Below are positions 35,863 to 46,500 of a DNA stretch of 64,000 bases, piece after piece. Source of the DNA: Evansella vedderi (GTDB lineage Bacteria; Bacillota; Bacilli; Bacillales; Salisediminibacteriaceae). Made by a program: the position numbers and the translations under genes. The notes under the pieces are model-generated. The model made no database searches and was not told the DNA's origin. It worked only from the letters and a program-made list of their open reading frames with translations. How positions within the stretch are numbered: the stretch's first letter is position 1; each line of letters starts with the position of its first letter. The stretch is from assembly GCF_030813435.1 (NCBI RefSeq), contig NZ_JAUSUG010000022.1, forward strand, positions 1-64,000, read 5' to 3'.

Positions 35863-37278
35863 TTATCTCTCCTCTATTAAACTAGTATATTTTTTAACCT
35901 CAAAGGAATCCTTAATCATTGTTCGTGCTTCATTAATATCCTTTAATTCATTTAAAGCTATAAGCTGGGCTGCGACATTTCCAATGGCCGTTGCCTCCAC
36001 TGGTCCTGCATAAACGTCTTTCTTCGTTTTCTCGGCAATAAGTTGGTTTAACAATTCATTTTGGCACCCACCACCGATCACGTTTACCCGATCAAAATTT
36101 TGCTCATAGATTTCTTCAATTTGATCAATGGCAGATTGATAGCTTATGACTAAACTGTCAAAAATACATTTGGCCATTTCACCAGCAGTTTGTGGAATCT
36201 CCTGAGATGTTTCACTGCAATATTGTTGAATGGCCTCCATCATATTATCAGGTTTCAAGAACCTCTCATCGTCCACATTAACGGTGGAGGTAAAGCCGTC
36301 AGCCTCACGGGCGAGATCCACCAACTGAGCAAAGGAGTACTGATCGCCCAGGTTCCGCTTCACTTCTTGAATCATCCAAAGACCCATAATATTTTTCAAA
36401 AAACGGTAGCGGTAGTCGATACCGCCTTCATTCGTAAAATTATAATCTAGCGCTTTCATTATACAAATAGGAAAATGATTCTCTACCCCAATGAGTGACC
36501 ACGTACCGGAGCTTAAATAGATGGTCCCCTCCGTTTCCGGTACGGAAACAACTGCAGATCCCGTATCATGTGTAGCAGGAAGGATTACATCTAAATCAAA
36601 GCCTAGCTCATTCACAATTTCTTGTTTCAAGCCACCTAACACTGTTTTTGGCAGCTTAATATCCTGAAACATGCCTTTGTTGATTCCTAAATGATCCAGT
36701 AATTGATGATCCCATTTTTTCGTAAAAGCATTTACTAGCTGGGTAGATGTGGCATTCGTATACTCATTTGCTTTAACACCAGTTAGTAAGTAGTTAAGAT
36801 AATCTGGGATCATTAAAAATGTTTTTGCTTTCTCTAGTATTTCTGGATTGTTTTTCTTTATGGAATAAAGCTGATAAATGGTATTAAACTTTTGAAACTG
36901 AATACCCGTCTCCAAATACAGACGTTCCTTGGAGATAGTTTGGAAGACTTCTTCCATCATCCCATCTGTTCTTGGATCGCGATACGCCACTGCATCCGTT
37001 AATAAATGGTCATTTTCATCAAGTAATACAAAGTCCACGGCCCACGTATCAATACCGATACTGTCCGGTTGAATACCTAGTTCATGACATTTCTTTAGTC
37101 CGTTTTTGATTTCGTCAAAAAGCTTATCTATCTCCCAGCAAAAGTTTTCTCCATTGTGGACGATTTTGTTTTCGAACCGATGGATTTCCTGTAGCTTTAA
37201 TTTCCCTTCCTCCACATAGCCGTGGATCAGTCTTCCGCTGGATGCCCCTATATCGACTGCTATACTAGATTTGCTCAT
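35863..37278 (-). CDS. rhaB: rhamnulokinase
   Basis: 471 aa FGGY-family kinase that phosphorylates L-rhamnulose at O1. Visible are the N-terminal VDIGASSGR phosphate loop, [13 protein letters not shown] with the catalytic aspartate, [26 protein letters not shown] and the ATP-site [16 protein letters not shown]. First gene of the rhaBA unit. A cre-like element lies 13 bp upstream of the start, suggesting CcpA repression by glucose. Transport genes for rhamnose are not in the window. Confidence 0.96.
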   Translation of the reverse strand: MSKSSIAVDIGASSGRLIHGYVEEGKLKLQEIHRFENKIVHNGENFCWEIDKLFDEIKNGLKKCHELGIQPDSIGIDTWAVDFVLLDENDHLLTDAVAYRDPRTDGMMEEVFQTISKERLYLETGIQFQKFNTIYQLYSIKKNNPEILEKAKTFLMIPDYLNYLLTGVKANEYTNATSTQLVNAFTKKWDHQLLDHLGINKGMFQDIKLPKTVLGGLKQEIVNELGFDLDVILPATHDTGSAVVSVPETEGTIYLSSGTWSLIGVENHFPICIMKALDYNFTNEGGIDYRYRFLKNIMGLWMIQEVKRNLGDQYSFAQLVDLAREADGFTSTVNVDDERFLKPDNMMEAIQQYCSETSQEIPQTAGEMAKCIFDSLVISYQSAIDQIEEIYEQNFDRVNVIGGGCQNELLNQLIAEKTKKDVYAGPVEATAIGNVAAQLIALNELKDINEARTMIKDSFEVKKYTSLIEER

Positions 37279-37289
37279 TTTCTCACCTT

Positions 37290-37305
37290 CCTCGAAAACG
37301 CTTAC
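37290..37305 (-). promoter_or_regulatory. cre-like site upstream of rhaB
   Basis: CGAAAACGCTTACT fits the CcpA consensus TGWAANCGNTNWCA except at the outer bases, just upstream of the rhaB start. Confidence 0.5.
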
Positions 37306-37404
37306 TTACATTTATAATAACGAAGGATTACTGGTAAAAATATATCTTAATTTACTTATTTATTATCCTTATTTGCAAAAAGCAATCAGTGTGATAGATT
37401 CATG

Positions 37405-37600
37405 AGAGTACTAATTTGGTTGTCATTCGCTACGGTCCGTTCGCTTTCCGTGGGTGATCTGACAAGCCTCCTCACGACTTCGTCGTTGCGGGGTCTCGTC
37501 TTGATCATTCTCCCACAGGAGTCTCACGGACCTTCGCTCATTCCTCCATATAAAAATGCTATTTTCATTCTCTATGGTGCGAATTTCAATTTGCAAATGG
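37405..37600 (+). repeat. GC-rich foldback repeat, copy E
   Basis: Almost the same as copy C: TTGTCATTCGCTACGGTCC, ACAAGCCTCCTCACGACTTC, GTTGCGGGGTCTCG, CCACAGGAGTCTCACGGACC. It lies between the AraC gene and rhaB. Confidence 0.8.
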
Positions 37601-37669
37601 GTCTACCTTAATATAAAAAAGACTCCATTCGTAGCTTTTCGCTTGAATGAAGTCAATGGATTGTTTCCT

Positions 37670-38635
37670 TTATTTCATATTTGCGTGTCTTAATTGCTTT
37701 GGTGTTTGTCCAAATTTTTCTTTGAAAATACGATAAAAATAACTGATATTGTCGTAACCAACATGATCTACCACTTCTCCAATGGGGAGGTCTGTGGTTT
37801 CCAATAGTTCTTTTGCTTTGGTGAGCCTTTTTTCCTGAAGGAGTTCTTTAAAGGTTTGGTTTGTTGCTTTTTTGATGCTTTTGCTCACGGCATATAGGGG
37901 TTGATTCCACTGCTTTGCCAGCTCATTTAAGGAAGCATGTTGGTAGTTTTCATCTATATACTTTAAACTTTGTATCACTAAATTCCGTTCAAAGGGAATA
38001 TCCTTTTTTTGCACTAGCTTTTCGGAATGCTTAATCAACTGTACGATGAGAAGTCCCATATATAACTTCACCGTCGAATCGGAGAGAAGGGTGTGGTGGA
38101 ACAGTTCCACAATCATTTTTTCCAAAATATCTTGAATTTCCGTTACTTCAGAAACCTTGAAATACAAATATTCTCCATTATGCGTATTGTTGTACAAGCT
38201 ATTTAACAGGAAATCACTCACCATATTTTCCGAGGAAAGAAAGGAAAAGATGAATTTCAAAAAATCTGGGTGAACGATAAAGTTTAGAATAATGTCCTCC
38301 TCAGCACAAGCGTCTATTTCGTGCTCAATGTGCTGATTTAAAAATAATAATTCCCCCTGTTTTAAGGTAATCTCCTCATCCCCGACCCGCTGCTTTAACT
38401 GACCGTTTAGAACGTAATTAATCTCGATGTAGTCATGCTTATGCTTTGGAAAGTCAACAAACCTAGTATGTTTTCTTGCAACGATCTTTTTTTCATTGCT
38501 TAAAAACTTATCCCTTTCGATAATGAAATGGGTTTGAGTCGTATATAAATCCTTCACAACTTCCTTCTTTTGCTGCAGAATATTTTGCTCTTCCTCCGTT
38601 ATTTCCATTAGTTCTTGCAGAAGTTGAACATTCAT
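37670..38635 (-). CDS. AraC-family regulator, probably of rhamnose genes
   Basis: 321 aa from the ATG at 38635 (GGTGGGG upstream). Residues ~50-140 form an AraC-type cupin sensor (FPKHKHDYIEINYVLNGQL, LKQGELLFLNQHIEHEI). The last ~100 residues hold two helix-turn-helix motifs (ASLNELAKQWNQPLYAVSKSIKKAT; YDNISYFYRIFKEKFGQTPKQLR). It is encoded just upstream of rhaB on the same strand, with a foldback repeat between, which suggests it activates the rhaBA genes. Control by a DeoR regulator as well would be unusual. Confidence 0.88.
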   Translation of the reverse strand: MNVQLLQELMEITEEEQNILQQKKEVVKDLYTTQTHFIIERDKFLSNEKKIVARKHTRFVDFPKHKHDYIEINYVLNGQLKQRVGDEEITLKQGELLFLNQHIEHEIDACAEEDIILNFIVHPDFLKFIFSFLSSENMVSDFLLNSLYNNTHNGEYLYFKVSEVTEIQDILEKMIVELFHHTLLSDSTVKLYMGLLIVQLIKHSEKLVQKKDIPFERNLVIQSLKYIDENYQHASLNELAKQWNQPLYAVSKSIKKATNQTFKELLQEKRLTKAKELLETTDLPIGEVVDHVGYDNISYFYRIFKEKFGQTPKQLRHANMK

Positions 38636-38722
38636 CGTACTCCCCACCTCATATTACTATTCTAATAATTAGAGTAACATAAGTTGGCCTTAACGGCTTT
38701 GTTTTTCAAAAATATAAATTAA

Positions 38723-38917
38723 TTACCTAAAGAAAAAGTAAACAATGACGAAAATGAGTGCAGGGACAAACGTAATAATATATAACAGGGTTAATAATGT
38801 CATGCGGCTCTTCGTTGTTTTTACATAATCTTTGTCATTAGGTTTTAATCCAATGAAAATAGTTGCAGCAAGGGCGAAAATACAAATGATGGCGCTAACG
38901 CCTATCAGTATATTCAT
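38723..38917 (-). CDS. small two-helix membrane protein
   Basis: 64 aa from the ATG at 38917, with a consensus AGGAGG. Two hydrophobic helices (about 2-23 and 40-61) surround a charged loop (KPNDKDYVKTTKSRM). I do not recognise a named family. It lies alone between tyrS and the AraC gene. Function unknown. Confidence 0.65.
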   Translation of the reverse strand: MNILIGVSAIICIFALAATIFIGLKPNDKDYVKTTKSRMTLLTLLYIITFVPALIFVIVYFFFR

Positions 38918-39035
38918 GTAAGAACCTCCTGTCTTCTTAACATTCATTCTACTAAAAAACCTTATGTATTACCGTACTCTTCTATATTAAATGGTATATA
39001 TAATATCCTCAATGTATTTACTCTAATAATAATTC

Positions 39036-39082
39036 GAGGGTGACTCAATAGGTTTTAGAACTAACCTTTTGAGTTCACCCTC
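39036..39082 (-). terminator. intrinsic terminator of tyrS
   Basis: GAGGGTGACTCAATAGGTT / AACCTTTTGAGTTCACCCTC stem with flanking T. Confidence 0.8.
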
Positions 39083-39089
39083 TTTCAAT

Positions 39090-40334
39090 TTAAATATTTA
39101 TTCTTAGGAACTTACGCTTTCCAACTTGGATGATTAAATCCTTCTTCATAGTAACTAGGTGTTGCATGTCTTCTACCTTTTCCCCATCTATTTTGACACC
39201 TTTATTTTCAATCATTCTACGTGCTTCACTTTTGGAGTTCAATAGTTTTAATCCTACTAATAAGTCGATGACCGGTACTTTCGCATCTCCTTCCCATTGA
39301 ACCACAGGAATTTCTTCAGGCATGGTTCCTTTTTGAAAAACAGAGATAAATTGTTTTTCAGCCTTTTCTGCAGCTTCCTCTCCATGGTACATACGAACAA
39401 TCGTCTTCCCTAAAAACATTTTTGCATCTCTTGGATGTAATTCACCGGATGCTAAGTCGTCTTTTATTTTTGTCAGTTGTTCAGGAGACAAGTCTGTTAT
39501 TAATTCGAAGTATTTAACCATTAACTCATCTGGAATAGACATGGCTTTCCCGTACATCTCTTGAGGACTTTCATCAATACCAATGTAGTTTTTCTTTGAT
39601 TTTGACATTTTTTCTACACCGTCAAGACCTTCTAATAACGGCATTAGCATGGCCACTTGCTTTTCTTTGCCGAACTTCTCTTGAAAATGTCTACCCATTA
39701 GAATATTAAAATGTTGGTCCGTTCCACCAAGTTCAATATCCGACTCTAATACAACGGAATCGTATCCTTGCATTAAAGGGTAGAAGAATTCATGCAAGGA
39801 TATTGGTTTTCCAAGGGCAATCCGCTCTTCAAAATCATCTCTTTCCATTAGTCTTGCTACGGTTATTTTGCCGGCCAACTGGATGACATCTTCAAAATTT
39901 AATTTCGACAGCCACTTTGAGTTAAAGTGAAGCTCTACTTTATCCATGTCCATAACTTTGCCAAATTGCTCAAAGTACGTCTTCGCATTATGTTTTACTT
40001 CCTCATCCGTTAATTGTTTCCTAGCGACAGACTTCCCAGTCGGATCTCCAATCTTCCCAGTAAAGTCTCCAATTAGCAATTGAATGATATGACCGTTATC
40101 CTGAAATTGCCGCAGCTTGTTTAATACAACGGTATGACCAAGGTGCACGTCAGGTGCGGAAGGATCTAGTCCTAATTTTATTTTTAACGGCTTCTTTTCC
40201 ATTACTGATTTCGCTACTTTTACTTCTAATTCTTCCGTAGGAATGATTTCTTGGGCACCTTGCGTGTAAGTCGCCATTTGCCTTTTTACTTCTTTATTTT
40301 GTTCTTCTGTTAGCTTCTTCCATACGCTTTCCAT
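39090..40334 (-). CDS. tyrS: tyrosyl-tRNA synthetase
   Basis: 414 aa. Charges tRNA-Tyr. HIGH-like motif [16 protein letters not shown] motif in EKMSKSKKN, tyrosine-pocket region [23 protein letters not shown] and a C-terminal S4 RNA-binding domain ([26 protein letters not shown]). Length and the [11 protein letters not shown] variant place it in the TyrS2/TyrZ-type branch (~410 aa). Expression is under the T-box leader just upstream, so it responds to uncharged tRNA-Tyr. Confidence 0.95.
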   Translation of the reverse strand: MESVWKKLTEEQNKEVKRQMATYTQGAQEIIPTEELEVKVAKSVMEKKPLKIKLGLDPSAPDVHLGHTVVLNKLRQFQDNGHIIQLLIGDFTGKIGDPTGKSVARKQLTDEEVKHNAKTYFEQFGKVMDMDKVELHFNSKWLSKLNFEDVIQLAGKITVARLMERDDFEERIALGKPISLHEFFYPLMQGYDSVVLESDIELGGTDQHFNILMGRHFQEKFGKEKQVAMLMPLLEGLDGVEKMSKSKKNYIGIDESPQEMYGKAMSIPDELMVKYFELITDLSPEQLTKIKDDLASGELHPRDAKMFLGKTIVRMYHGEEAAEKAEKQFISVFQKGTMPEEIPVVQWEGDAKVPVIDLLVGLKLLNSKSEARRMIENKGVKIDGEKVEDMQHLVTMKKDLIIQVGKRKFLRINI

Positions 40335-40349
40335 CTACATTACCCCCTA

Positions 40350-40560
40350 TATAAAAATTAAAAAACCATATTCTTATCAAAGGGACGTGATTTTCACGCG
40401 GTACCACCCTTTTTGAAGATTATGGTCTTCCACTCATTGATTGCATAACAAAGCTCTAGGAATGTAATTCGTATTACCTTTGTATCGATTCACACCAACC
40501 ATCGACTCTCTGTATACAGGGAGGTAAGTCCTACTGATTTTCCTGTCATCGCTTTACTAT
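40350..40560 (-). ncRNA. tyrosine T-box riboswitch
   Basis: The T-box core GGGTGGTACCGCG lies at about 40395-40412, read on the minus strand. Upstream are stem I with the AGTA/GA motifs and a specifier loop containing TAC in GAATTACATTCC, matching tyrosine. The element GAGAGTCGATGGTTGGTGTG is typical. Downstream CGTGAAAATCACGTCCCTTT forms the competing structure. It binds tRNA-Tyr and lets tyrS be read when the tRNA is uncharged. Confidence 0.93.
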
Positions 40561-40589
40561 TATTTATTTATAATTTTAACCTGAAAATA

Positions 40590-40705
40590 CAAATACTGTG
40601 TTGGTATTCACTGCAGCCCACTCCCTTTCCGCGGGAGTCTCGGGGCTTCCGCTCACGCCAACTGCAATAAAAACTTGTATTTTCATTCCCCATGGTGGGA
40701 ATTTA
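40590..40705 (+). repeat. GC-rich foldback repeat, copy F (internal deletion)
   Basis: Shares TACAAATACTGTGTTGGTAT, GCAGCCCACTCCCTTTCC and the 3' TTTTCATTCCCCATGGTG with copy D, but lacks the ~70-bp middle. It lies between the T-box and the MarR gene. Confidence 0.75.
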
Positions 40706-40723
40706 ATTAGTAGATTATTTATG

Positions 40724-41167
40724 TTAAAACTTATTTTCTCGTATTACTCGCCTTAATATTTCGGAGACGTTTTTTTGCTCCTCTACAGTTAAGCTGGAGA
40801 CAATTTCAATTTCTCCTTTATGAAATTGTGGGTAGAGCTCTTCCATTATTTCTTTGCCTTTATCTGTAATCGTTACATAGGTTATTCTTCTGTCCCTAAT
40901 GTCCGTTTTTCGATAACAAAATTCTTTTCTCTCCAGCGTTTTTGTAATGTTACTAATGGTAGCTTTGGATACGGCGGTTAACTCTGCCAGTTTTTTTGTT
41001 TCTACGGATTCCCATATCCATAAATCATAAAGGATCGAAAAGGAGGTCCACGAAAGTCCGTGTGTCGAAAGAACTTCCCGTTCCATTTTATTTCTCAACC
41101 CTTGTGCAACTCGATAGATATTCGTTACAACAGAAACAGCATCTAAATGAAGAGAATCCAAAGGCAT
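40724..41167 (-). CDS. MarR-family regulator
   Basis: 147 aa from ATG. Winged-helix MarR fold: WTSFSILYDLWIWESVETKKLAEL, recognition helix VSKATISNITKTLERKEFCYR, wing TDIRDRRITYVTITDKGKEIME. The start is uncertain. No ribosome site precedes this ATG, while the same frame stays open for 29 more codons, to an AAGAGGGG just after an in-frame stop. The extra residues (HSFNDDGELLQEEKDTINRLSK) look coded, so a CTG or ATA start is possible. The nearest gene is mqo, beyond the repeat array; target unknown. Confidence 0.8.
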   Translation of the reverse strand: MPLDSLHLDAVSVVTNIYRVAQGLRNKMEREVLSTHGLSWTSFSILYDLWIWESVETKKLAELTAVSKATISNITKTLERKEFCYRKTDIRDRRITYVTITDKGKEIMEELYPQFHKGEIEIVSSLTVEEQKNVSEILRRVIRENKF

Positions 41168-41420
41168 TTTAGACAGACGGTTGATTGTATCTTTCTCTTC
41201 TTGTAGTAGCTCTCCGTCATCATTAAATGAATGTATAGCAACCAGCCCCTCTTAATTTTCAAAATCGTTAGCTATGAAACGATATTACTAAAAAAATAAG
41301 TTAATTGCAAGATATAAATTAGATGAATGAATTTTCATAAATTTAGGCCCTTCTATACCAAGGGGTTTAAAGTATAAAAAAGGAGTACCTCCCCTAATGT
41401 CTGATTACTCCTCTTCTATT

Positions 41421-41716
41421 TGTCTCATAAAGCTTTCATGAAACGCGTAACGAAGCGGAAGTGCCTCTTACCTGTACCATTAAGCTTTTATGAAACGCGT
41501 AACGTAATGGAGGCGCCGCTTACCTGTTCCATAAAGCTTTTATAAAACACGTAACGATGCGGAAGTGCCTCTTTCCTGTTTCATAAAGCTTTCATGAAAC
41601 GCGTAGCGTAATGGATGCGCCTCTTACCTGTCTCATAAAGTTTTTATGAAACGCGTAAATTTAATTAAATATTATTCTAAATTTGTTGTCTTTGTAAGAA
41701 ACTGAATGATGAAATT
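41421..41716 (-). repeat. leader plus 5-unit, 53-bp tandem-repeat array (copy 2, inverted)
   Basis: Read on the minus strand: a leader (41716 down to ~41661) starts with the same 22 nt as copy 1 (AATTTCATCATTCAGTTTC...), followed by ACAACAAATTTA and TTAATTAAATTTACGCG. Five cores of the form ACGCGTTTCATGAAAGC then TTTATGA follow, with four variable spacers (AAGAGGCGCATCC, AAGAGGCACTTCCGC types). The core is a near-perfect dyad around AAGCTT. It lies between mqo and the MarR gene; the rest of this 650-bp gap is featureless. Confidence 0.85.
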
Positions 41717-41774
41717 GATTTAATACAAAGAAATAAAAAAGTAACAAAGTTTGCATGATAGCCGCCTATAAAAA

Positions 41775-41808
41775 AGAACCTTTGATCTACGGTGGGATCA
41801 AAGGTTCT
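41775..41808 (-). terminator. intrinsic terminator of mqo
   Basis: AGAACCTTTGATC / GATCAAAGGTTCT stem followed by six T on the minus strand. Confidence 0.88.
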
Positions 41809-41821
41809 ACCATTTAATGTA

Positions 41822-43330
41822 TTAAGTGAAGACTAATTCTTTTTCCTTTAGGCCGAGGGTTTCGGCTGTTGAAGTGTGAATTTCTTGCAGGAGCTCCGGG
41901 TTCTCCATTAGTGACACGCCGTATGAAGGAATCATTTCCTTGATTTTCGGTTCCCACTCTTCCATATGTTGTGGGAAGGATTTTTTGATTACCTCAAGCA
42001 TAACATGAACGGCAGTAGAAGCACCTGGTGATGCGCCTAATAAGGCTGCGATGGAGCCATCGGCAGCAGTAATTACTTCCGTACCAAATTGAAGGGTTCC
42101 TTTGCCCGCCTCCGTATCTTTGATTACTTGTACACGTTGACCTGCTACTACTAAATCCCAATCTTCGCTTTTCGCATCCGGGATAAACTCACGCAACTCT
42201 TCCATGCGCTGTTCCTTCGTTAACATCACTTGCTGGATCAAGTATTTCGTCAATGACATCTCTTTTGCACCTGCTGCAAGCATTGTCAAAACATTATTCG
42301 GCTTGATGGAAGTTAATAAATCAAACATGGAACCATACTTTAAAAACTTTGGTGAGAAACCGGCAAATGGTCCAAATAGTAACGATTTTTTATTATCGAT
42401 AAATCTAGTGTCGAGATGAGGAACAGACATTGGAGGAGCACCAACTTTAGCTTTACCGTACACTTTTGCATGATGCTTCTCAACAACAAACGGATTGTTA
42501 CATACCATAAATAGCCCGCTTACAGGGAATCCTCCAATATGTTTGGACTCAGGAATACCGGATTTTTGCAGTAAATGGAGGCTTCCTCCCCCGCTTCCGA
42601 TAAAGACGAATTTTGCAGTCTGGCGTTCCACAGTACCGCTATCAAGATTCCGTACTTTCACTTCCCATGAACCGTCCTCTGTACGTTTTATATCCTCAAC
42701 ACTATGCTTATAGTTTATCTCTACGTTGTTATCTTTTAAATGATCAAATAACATGCGTGTTAAAGCACCAAAGTTAACATCCGTACCAGAGTCAATTTTT
42801 GTTGCGGCTATTGGTTCATTCGATGTACGCCCTTCCATGATAAGGGGGATCCATTCCTTTAGTTTCTCAGGATTATCGGAATACTCCATCCCTTTGAACA
42901 GGGGGTTATTGGATAACGCTTTAAAACGATTCTGCAAAAACGTTATATTCTTTTCCCCTTGTACAAAACTCATATGAGGTATTGGCATGATAAAGTCCTG
43001 CGGATTACGAATCAGATTGCTGTTTACAAGGTAAGACCAAAATTGCATGGATACCTGAAATTGTTCATTAATGTTTATAGCTTTACTAATATCTATAGAT
43101 CCATCCTGTTTCTCAACTGTGTAGTTAAGTTCACAAAGTGCCGCATGCCCGGTTCCAGCATTATTCCATTCATTAGAGCTTTCCTCTCCGGCGTTTGCGA
43201 GCTTCTCAAACACTTTTATTTCCCATTCTGGTACTAACTCTTTCAGTAATGATCCCAAAGTCGCGCTCATGACTCCGGCACCAATTAGAATAACGTCTGT
43301 TTTCGTTTCTCTGTTGCTCATTTTTACCAA
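41822..43330 (-). CDS. mqo: malate:quinone oxidoreductase
   Basis: 502 aa. FAD-dependent membrane-associated enzyme oxidising L-malate to oxaloacetate and passing electrons to the quinone pool. N-terminal dinucleotide fold [18 protein letters not shown], then [19 protein letters not shown] (the family signature), [27 protein letters not shown] and a C-terminal FAD-contact region [17 protein letters not shown]. Start ATG chosen after GAGGTTGG; the next in-frame ATG is 4 codons further. It runs as a single gene with a strong terminator. Confidence 0.95.
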   Translation of the reverse strand: MVKMSNRETKTDVILIGAGVMSATLGSLLKELVPEWEIKVFEKLANAGEESSNEWNNAGTGHAALCELNYTVEKQDGSIDISKAININEQFQVSMQFWSYLVNSNLIRNPQDFIMPIPHMSFVQGEKNITFLQNRFKALSNNPLFKGMEYSDNPEKLKEWIPLIMEGRTSNEPIAATKIDSGTDVNFGALTRMLFDHLKDNNVEINYKHSVEDIKRTEDGSWEVKVRNLDSGTVERQTAKFVFIGSGGGSLHLLQKSGIPESKHIGGFPVSGLFMVCNNPFVVEKHHAKVYGKAKVGAPPMSVPHLDTRFIDNKKSLLFGPFAGFSPKFLKYGSMFDLLTSIKPNNVLTMLAAGAKEMSLTKYLIQQVMLTKEQRMEELREFIPDAKSEDWDLVVAGQRVQVIKDTEAGKGTLQFGTEVITAADGSIAALLGASPGASTAVHVMLEVIKKSFPQHMEEWEPKIKEMIPSYGVSLMENPELLQEIHTSTAETLGLKEKELVFT

Positions 43331-43524
43331 CCTCTTAGACTAAGATTTGAAGATAGGATATAGGTGCTCCCTTAGGAAATACAAAAAGCCAATTCGCAAC
43401 CCAATCACACATCTTTTATGATCAAAGATACACATAATCATAGTTTATCAGAATTTTTAATAGATTAAAATATTAATTTACGATAAAAATGATGGTAATA
43501 GTAGTATTTAGGGATAAAAAATGC

Positions 43525-43565
43525 GCCTGACCCCCAGTACAATAATACTGCATCAGGGGTCAGGC
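43525..43565 (-). terminator. intrinsic terminator of the GH51 gene
   Basis: GCCTGACCCC / GGGGTCAGGC stem, about 8 bp after the GH51 stop; related to the TGACCCCTCA remnant near 49600. Confidence 0.7.
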
Positions 43566-43572
43566 CTTCTTT

Positions 43573-46500
43573 TTATTCTATATTTAATACAATAATATTT
43601 ACTGAATTTGCGGATAAAGTCACAACTGCACAGTTATTATCCAGTTTGATTTCCCCTTCAGTAGGTACTACCAATTCAGCGTTCTTCTTGTTGACGTTTG
43701 GTGTATGAACAAGGGATTCATCCCCAGTAACGGTAATGAATTTACCTTCTGCTGCTACGTTGAAATCCTTCAAAGAGATTTTCGTTGGTTTATCAAAGGC
43801 ATCAGCATTAACAAGCTTAACATACACGTGATTATCGTCTTTCGTAACAGAGTTGAAAATGTCACGGTTATATACTTCTAATTTGTAATCCAACACCTTG
43901 CTTGTAAATGTACCATCTGTGTAAGAGCAGATGAGTCGGTCTCCAGTTTCTCCACCGTAATTAACAGAAATAGTGTAAAGAGTACCGTTTTCCAACTCTT
44001 CATACATGCTTGATCGTAAGTTACCGGCTGCTGTACTGGATGAATAGTCACCTAATGTGTATCCTTCAATGCCATCCTTGTAAACTTTTACAGCCGTGGC
44101 GTTTCCGTTATATCCAATGGCGTATTCATGAACATTCTTTTTCTCTGGTGAAATATCTGTCAAGCCCACGCCTACATAAATACCATCGTCGCCCGATACT
44201 TTTGTGGCATTTACCTCAACCCGATAGTTCGTCCAGCTTTCGTTTAGGATATATAGACCGTTCCGTCCTCCGTCCTGCGCTTGTAACACGAGACCTTTTT
44301 CAGGATCAATAGTGTATCCTGTCGAGCCTGGGATCACTTCCCATGCAGGATTTAGTTCCTTTGTAAAGTCTTGTTCAAGTAGGACCTCGTCACTTATATT
44401 ATCCATCACTTTCACATGCTTCACATGAATTTCTGCATTGCCCGCAGCGATTTCAATTCCACCTCGTGGAGTGAACGCTGTCAGATTTCCGTTTTTGTAA
44501 GCCGAGAAGGAAGTACCAAGTAACTTAGTGCCAAGGTATTTCCCGAAAAGTCGCTGTACATAGTAATTTGGTGTGAACCAAACCGTTTCATCGTCAAACC
44601 AAATTAAATCCGGCGTCCATCGATACGTTCCATCCGTCAATACTTTATTAAATAACGGGGCATAGGCAGCTAACCTCACCACATCAGAATTTTTTTCATA
44701 ACCGGTCATAATAGCAGCTTCCGCAATAGCGCCAGCTAATGTGTTCTTATCTGTGGAGGCAAATTCTCCAACGAAAACTTTCGAAGTCTCCCTTTCATTC
44801 AGGCTGCCGTCTGGCTGATAGGCTCTGTAGTAATAGTTGTATCTGTCCACATTGTTTAACAAATACTCGTTGGAGCGGTAATAATGCTCGTCAGCAATGG
44901 TATCCATGTAGTTCGGTTGTTTTTCATACCAAGTGACCGTCTCCTCCGTAACTGTCTTACCGTCCGTAAACTTTACGGTTGCTTCTCCTGTTAAATTACC
45001 ACTTAAGAACTTCCAGCCTTCTTGATAAGCAATATCGTCTGCTTGTGCACCAACAGTGGAGATAATGTGCATTTCATAACCCGGATAATGCTTGTCCATA
45101 TACTCATCAATTTTAGCTTTGAAGTATTCAAAGTTTGCGAAGAACTCTGTGCCCCAGTTTTCATTACCAACACCTAAATAGTGTAAGTCGAACGGCGCTT
45201 CATGCCCCATCTGTTTACGTAAAGCAGCCCACTCATTGTTTTCAAAGTCGGTGCTGATAGCAAAATCAATTAAATCAGTAAAGCTCTTCACATAATAATC
45301 TCTCAGCTCGCCGCCTGCCGGATGAACATAGTCGGAACGGGCCTGGCAGAGTACCCCACAAGCCATGACAGGTAGCGGCGTCGCATTCAGGTCTTCGGCT
45401 AATTGAAAATATTCCATATAACCTAACCCCATGGTCATCATGTAACCCCATACATTAAAGTTTTCTTTACGTATTTCCATATCTCCAACAGAGTCTTTCC
45501 ATTCATAGACGTTATCCCAAATAAAGGAGCCTTCTGAAATACATCCACCAGGGAAACGGAAAAATGTCGGGTGCAAGTCAACAAGTGCATTCACTAAATC
45601 TTTTCTTAAGCGATAGTTGGGATTCCCTTTATAATTGGCATGTGCCGATGGTGACCCTTCTTCTTCACCTGCGCCCCATACGTCTTGTGGCATTAGAGAA
45701 ACCATGTCGATGGAAGTGTCCCCATCAAAGGTTAAAGCTAACTGACCAAGGACCGTTTTGGAAGCGGTTAATACAATCTTTGAATCGACGCCGTATTTTT
45801 TCCACGTGTTACCGCCTTCTACTTCGACTGTTACAGTATCACTGACCGGCTCGCCGTCCTGATCTTGCAGTTGTAATGTGATACTACCTGCCGATTCGGC
45901 TTTCGCCCATATGGTAAAGTCGTATTTATCATCTTGTTTAATACTCATGGCACAATGATGATTCGAATCGGTAAATCCTTTGTTTATGATCGTGCTGCCA
46001 TTCGGTACGGTTATATAATGAGAATTGACGTCTTTGTCGGAAATTCCATAAAACTCATTCAACCCTCCCGTATTCTTTACGGTTACTTTATCCACATCTC
46101 CAAACCAAGCATGCAATGGTTGATGGTTTCTTCCTGTGGAGCAGCCACACTCCCCTGAAGCGTGAGAATAGGTATCGAATACGAACGATTCAAAGGAACG
46201 GTTTTGAACAAGCTCCGCATAAATACCACCGTCCGCTGCGTTGTTAATGTCTTCATAAAATAGCCCATATAACGTCTTACTAATATCTAAAACCTCTTGG
46301 CTTCCGTCAATCGTTAATTGATGGGATGGAACGCCCTCAGGAAGTACAGTCACTGTAAATTCTCTTTCCGTCGTGTCATTCCCTTTACTTAAAGTAGCCG
46401 TTAGTGTTACCCCTTTTGGTGTTTGAATCTCTCCTACTACCCCATCATCCGATAACGATGCTTGATCGCTGGACTTCCAAGAAACAGTAACCTTTCCACC

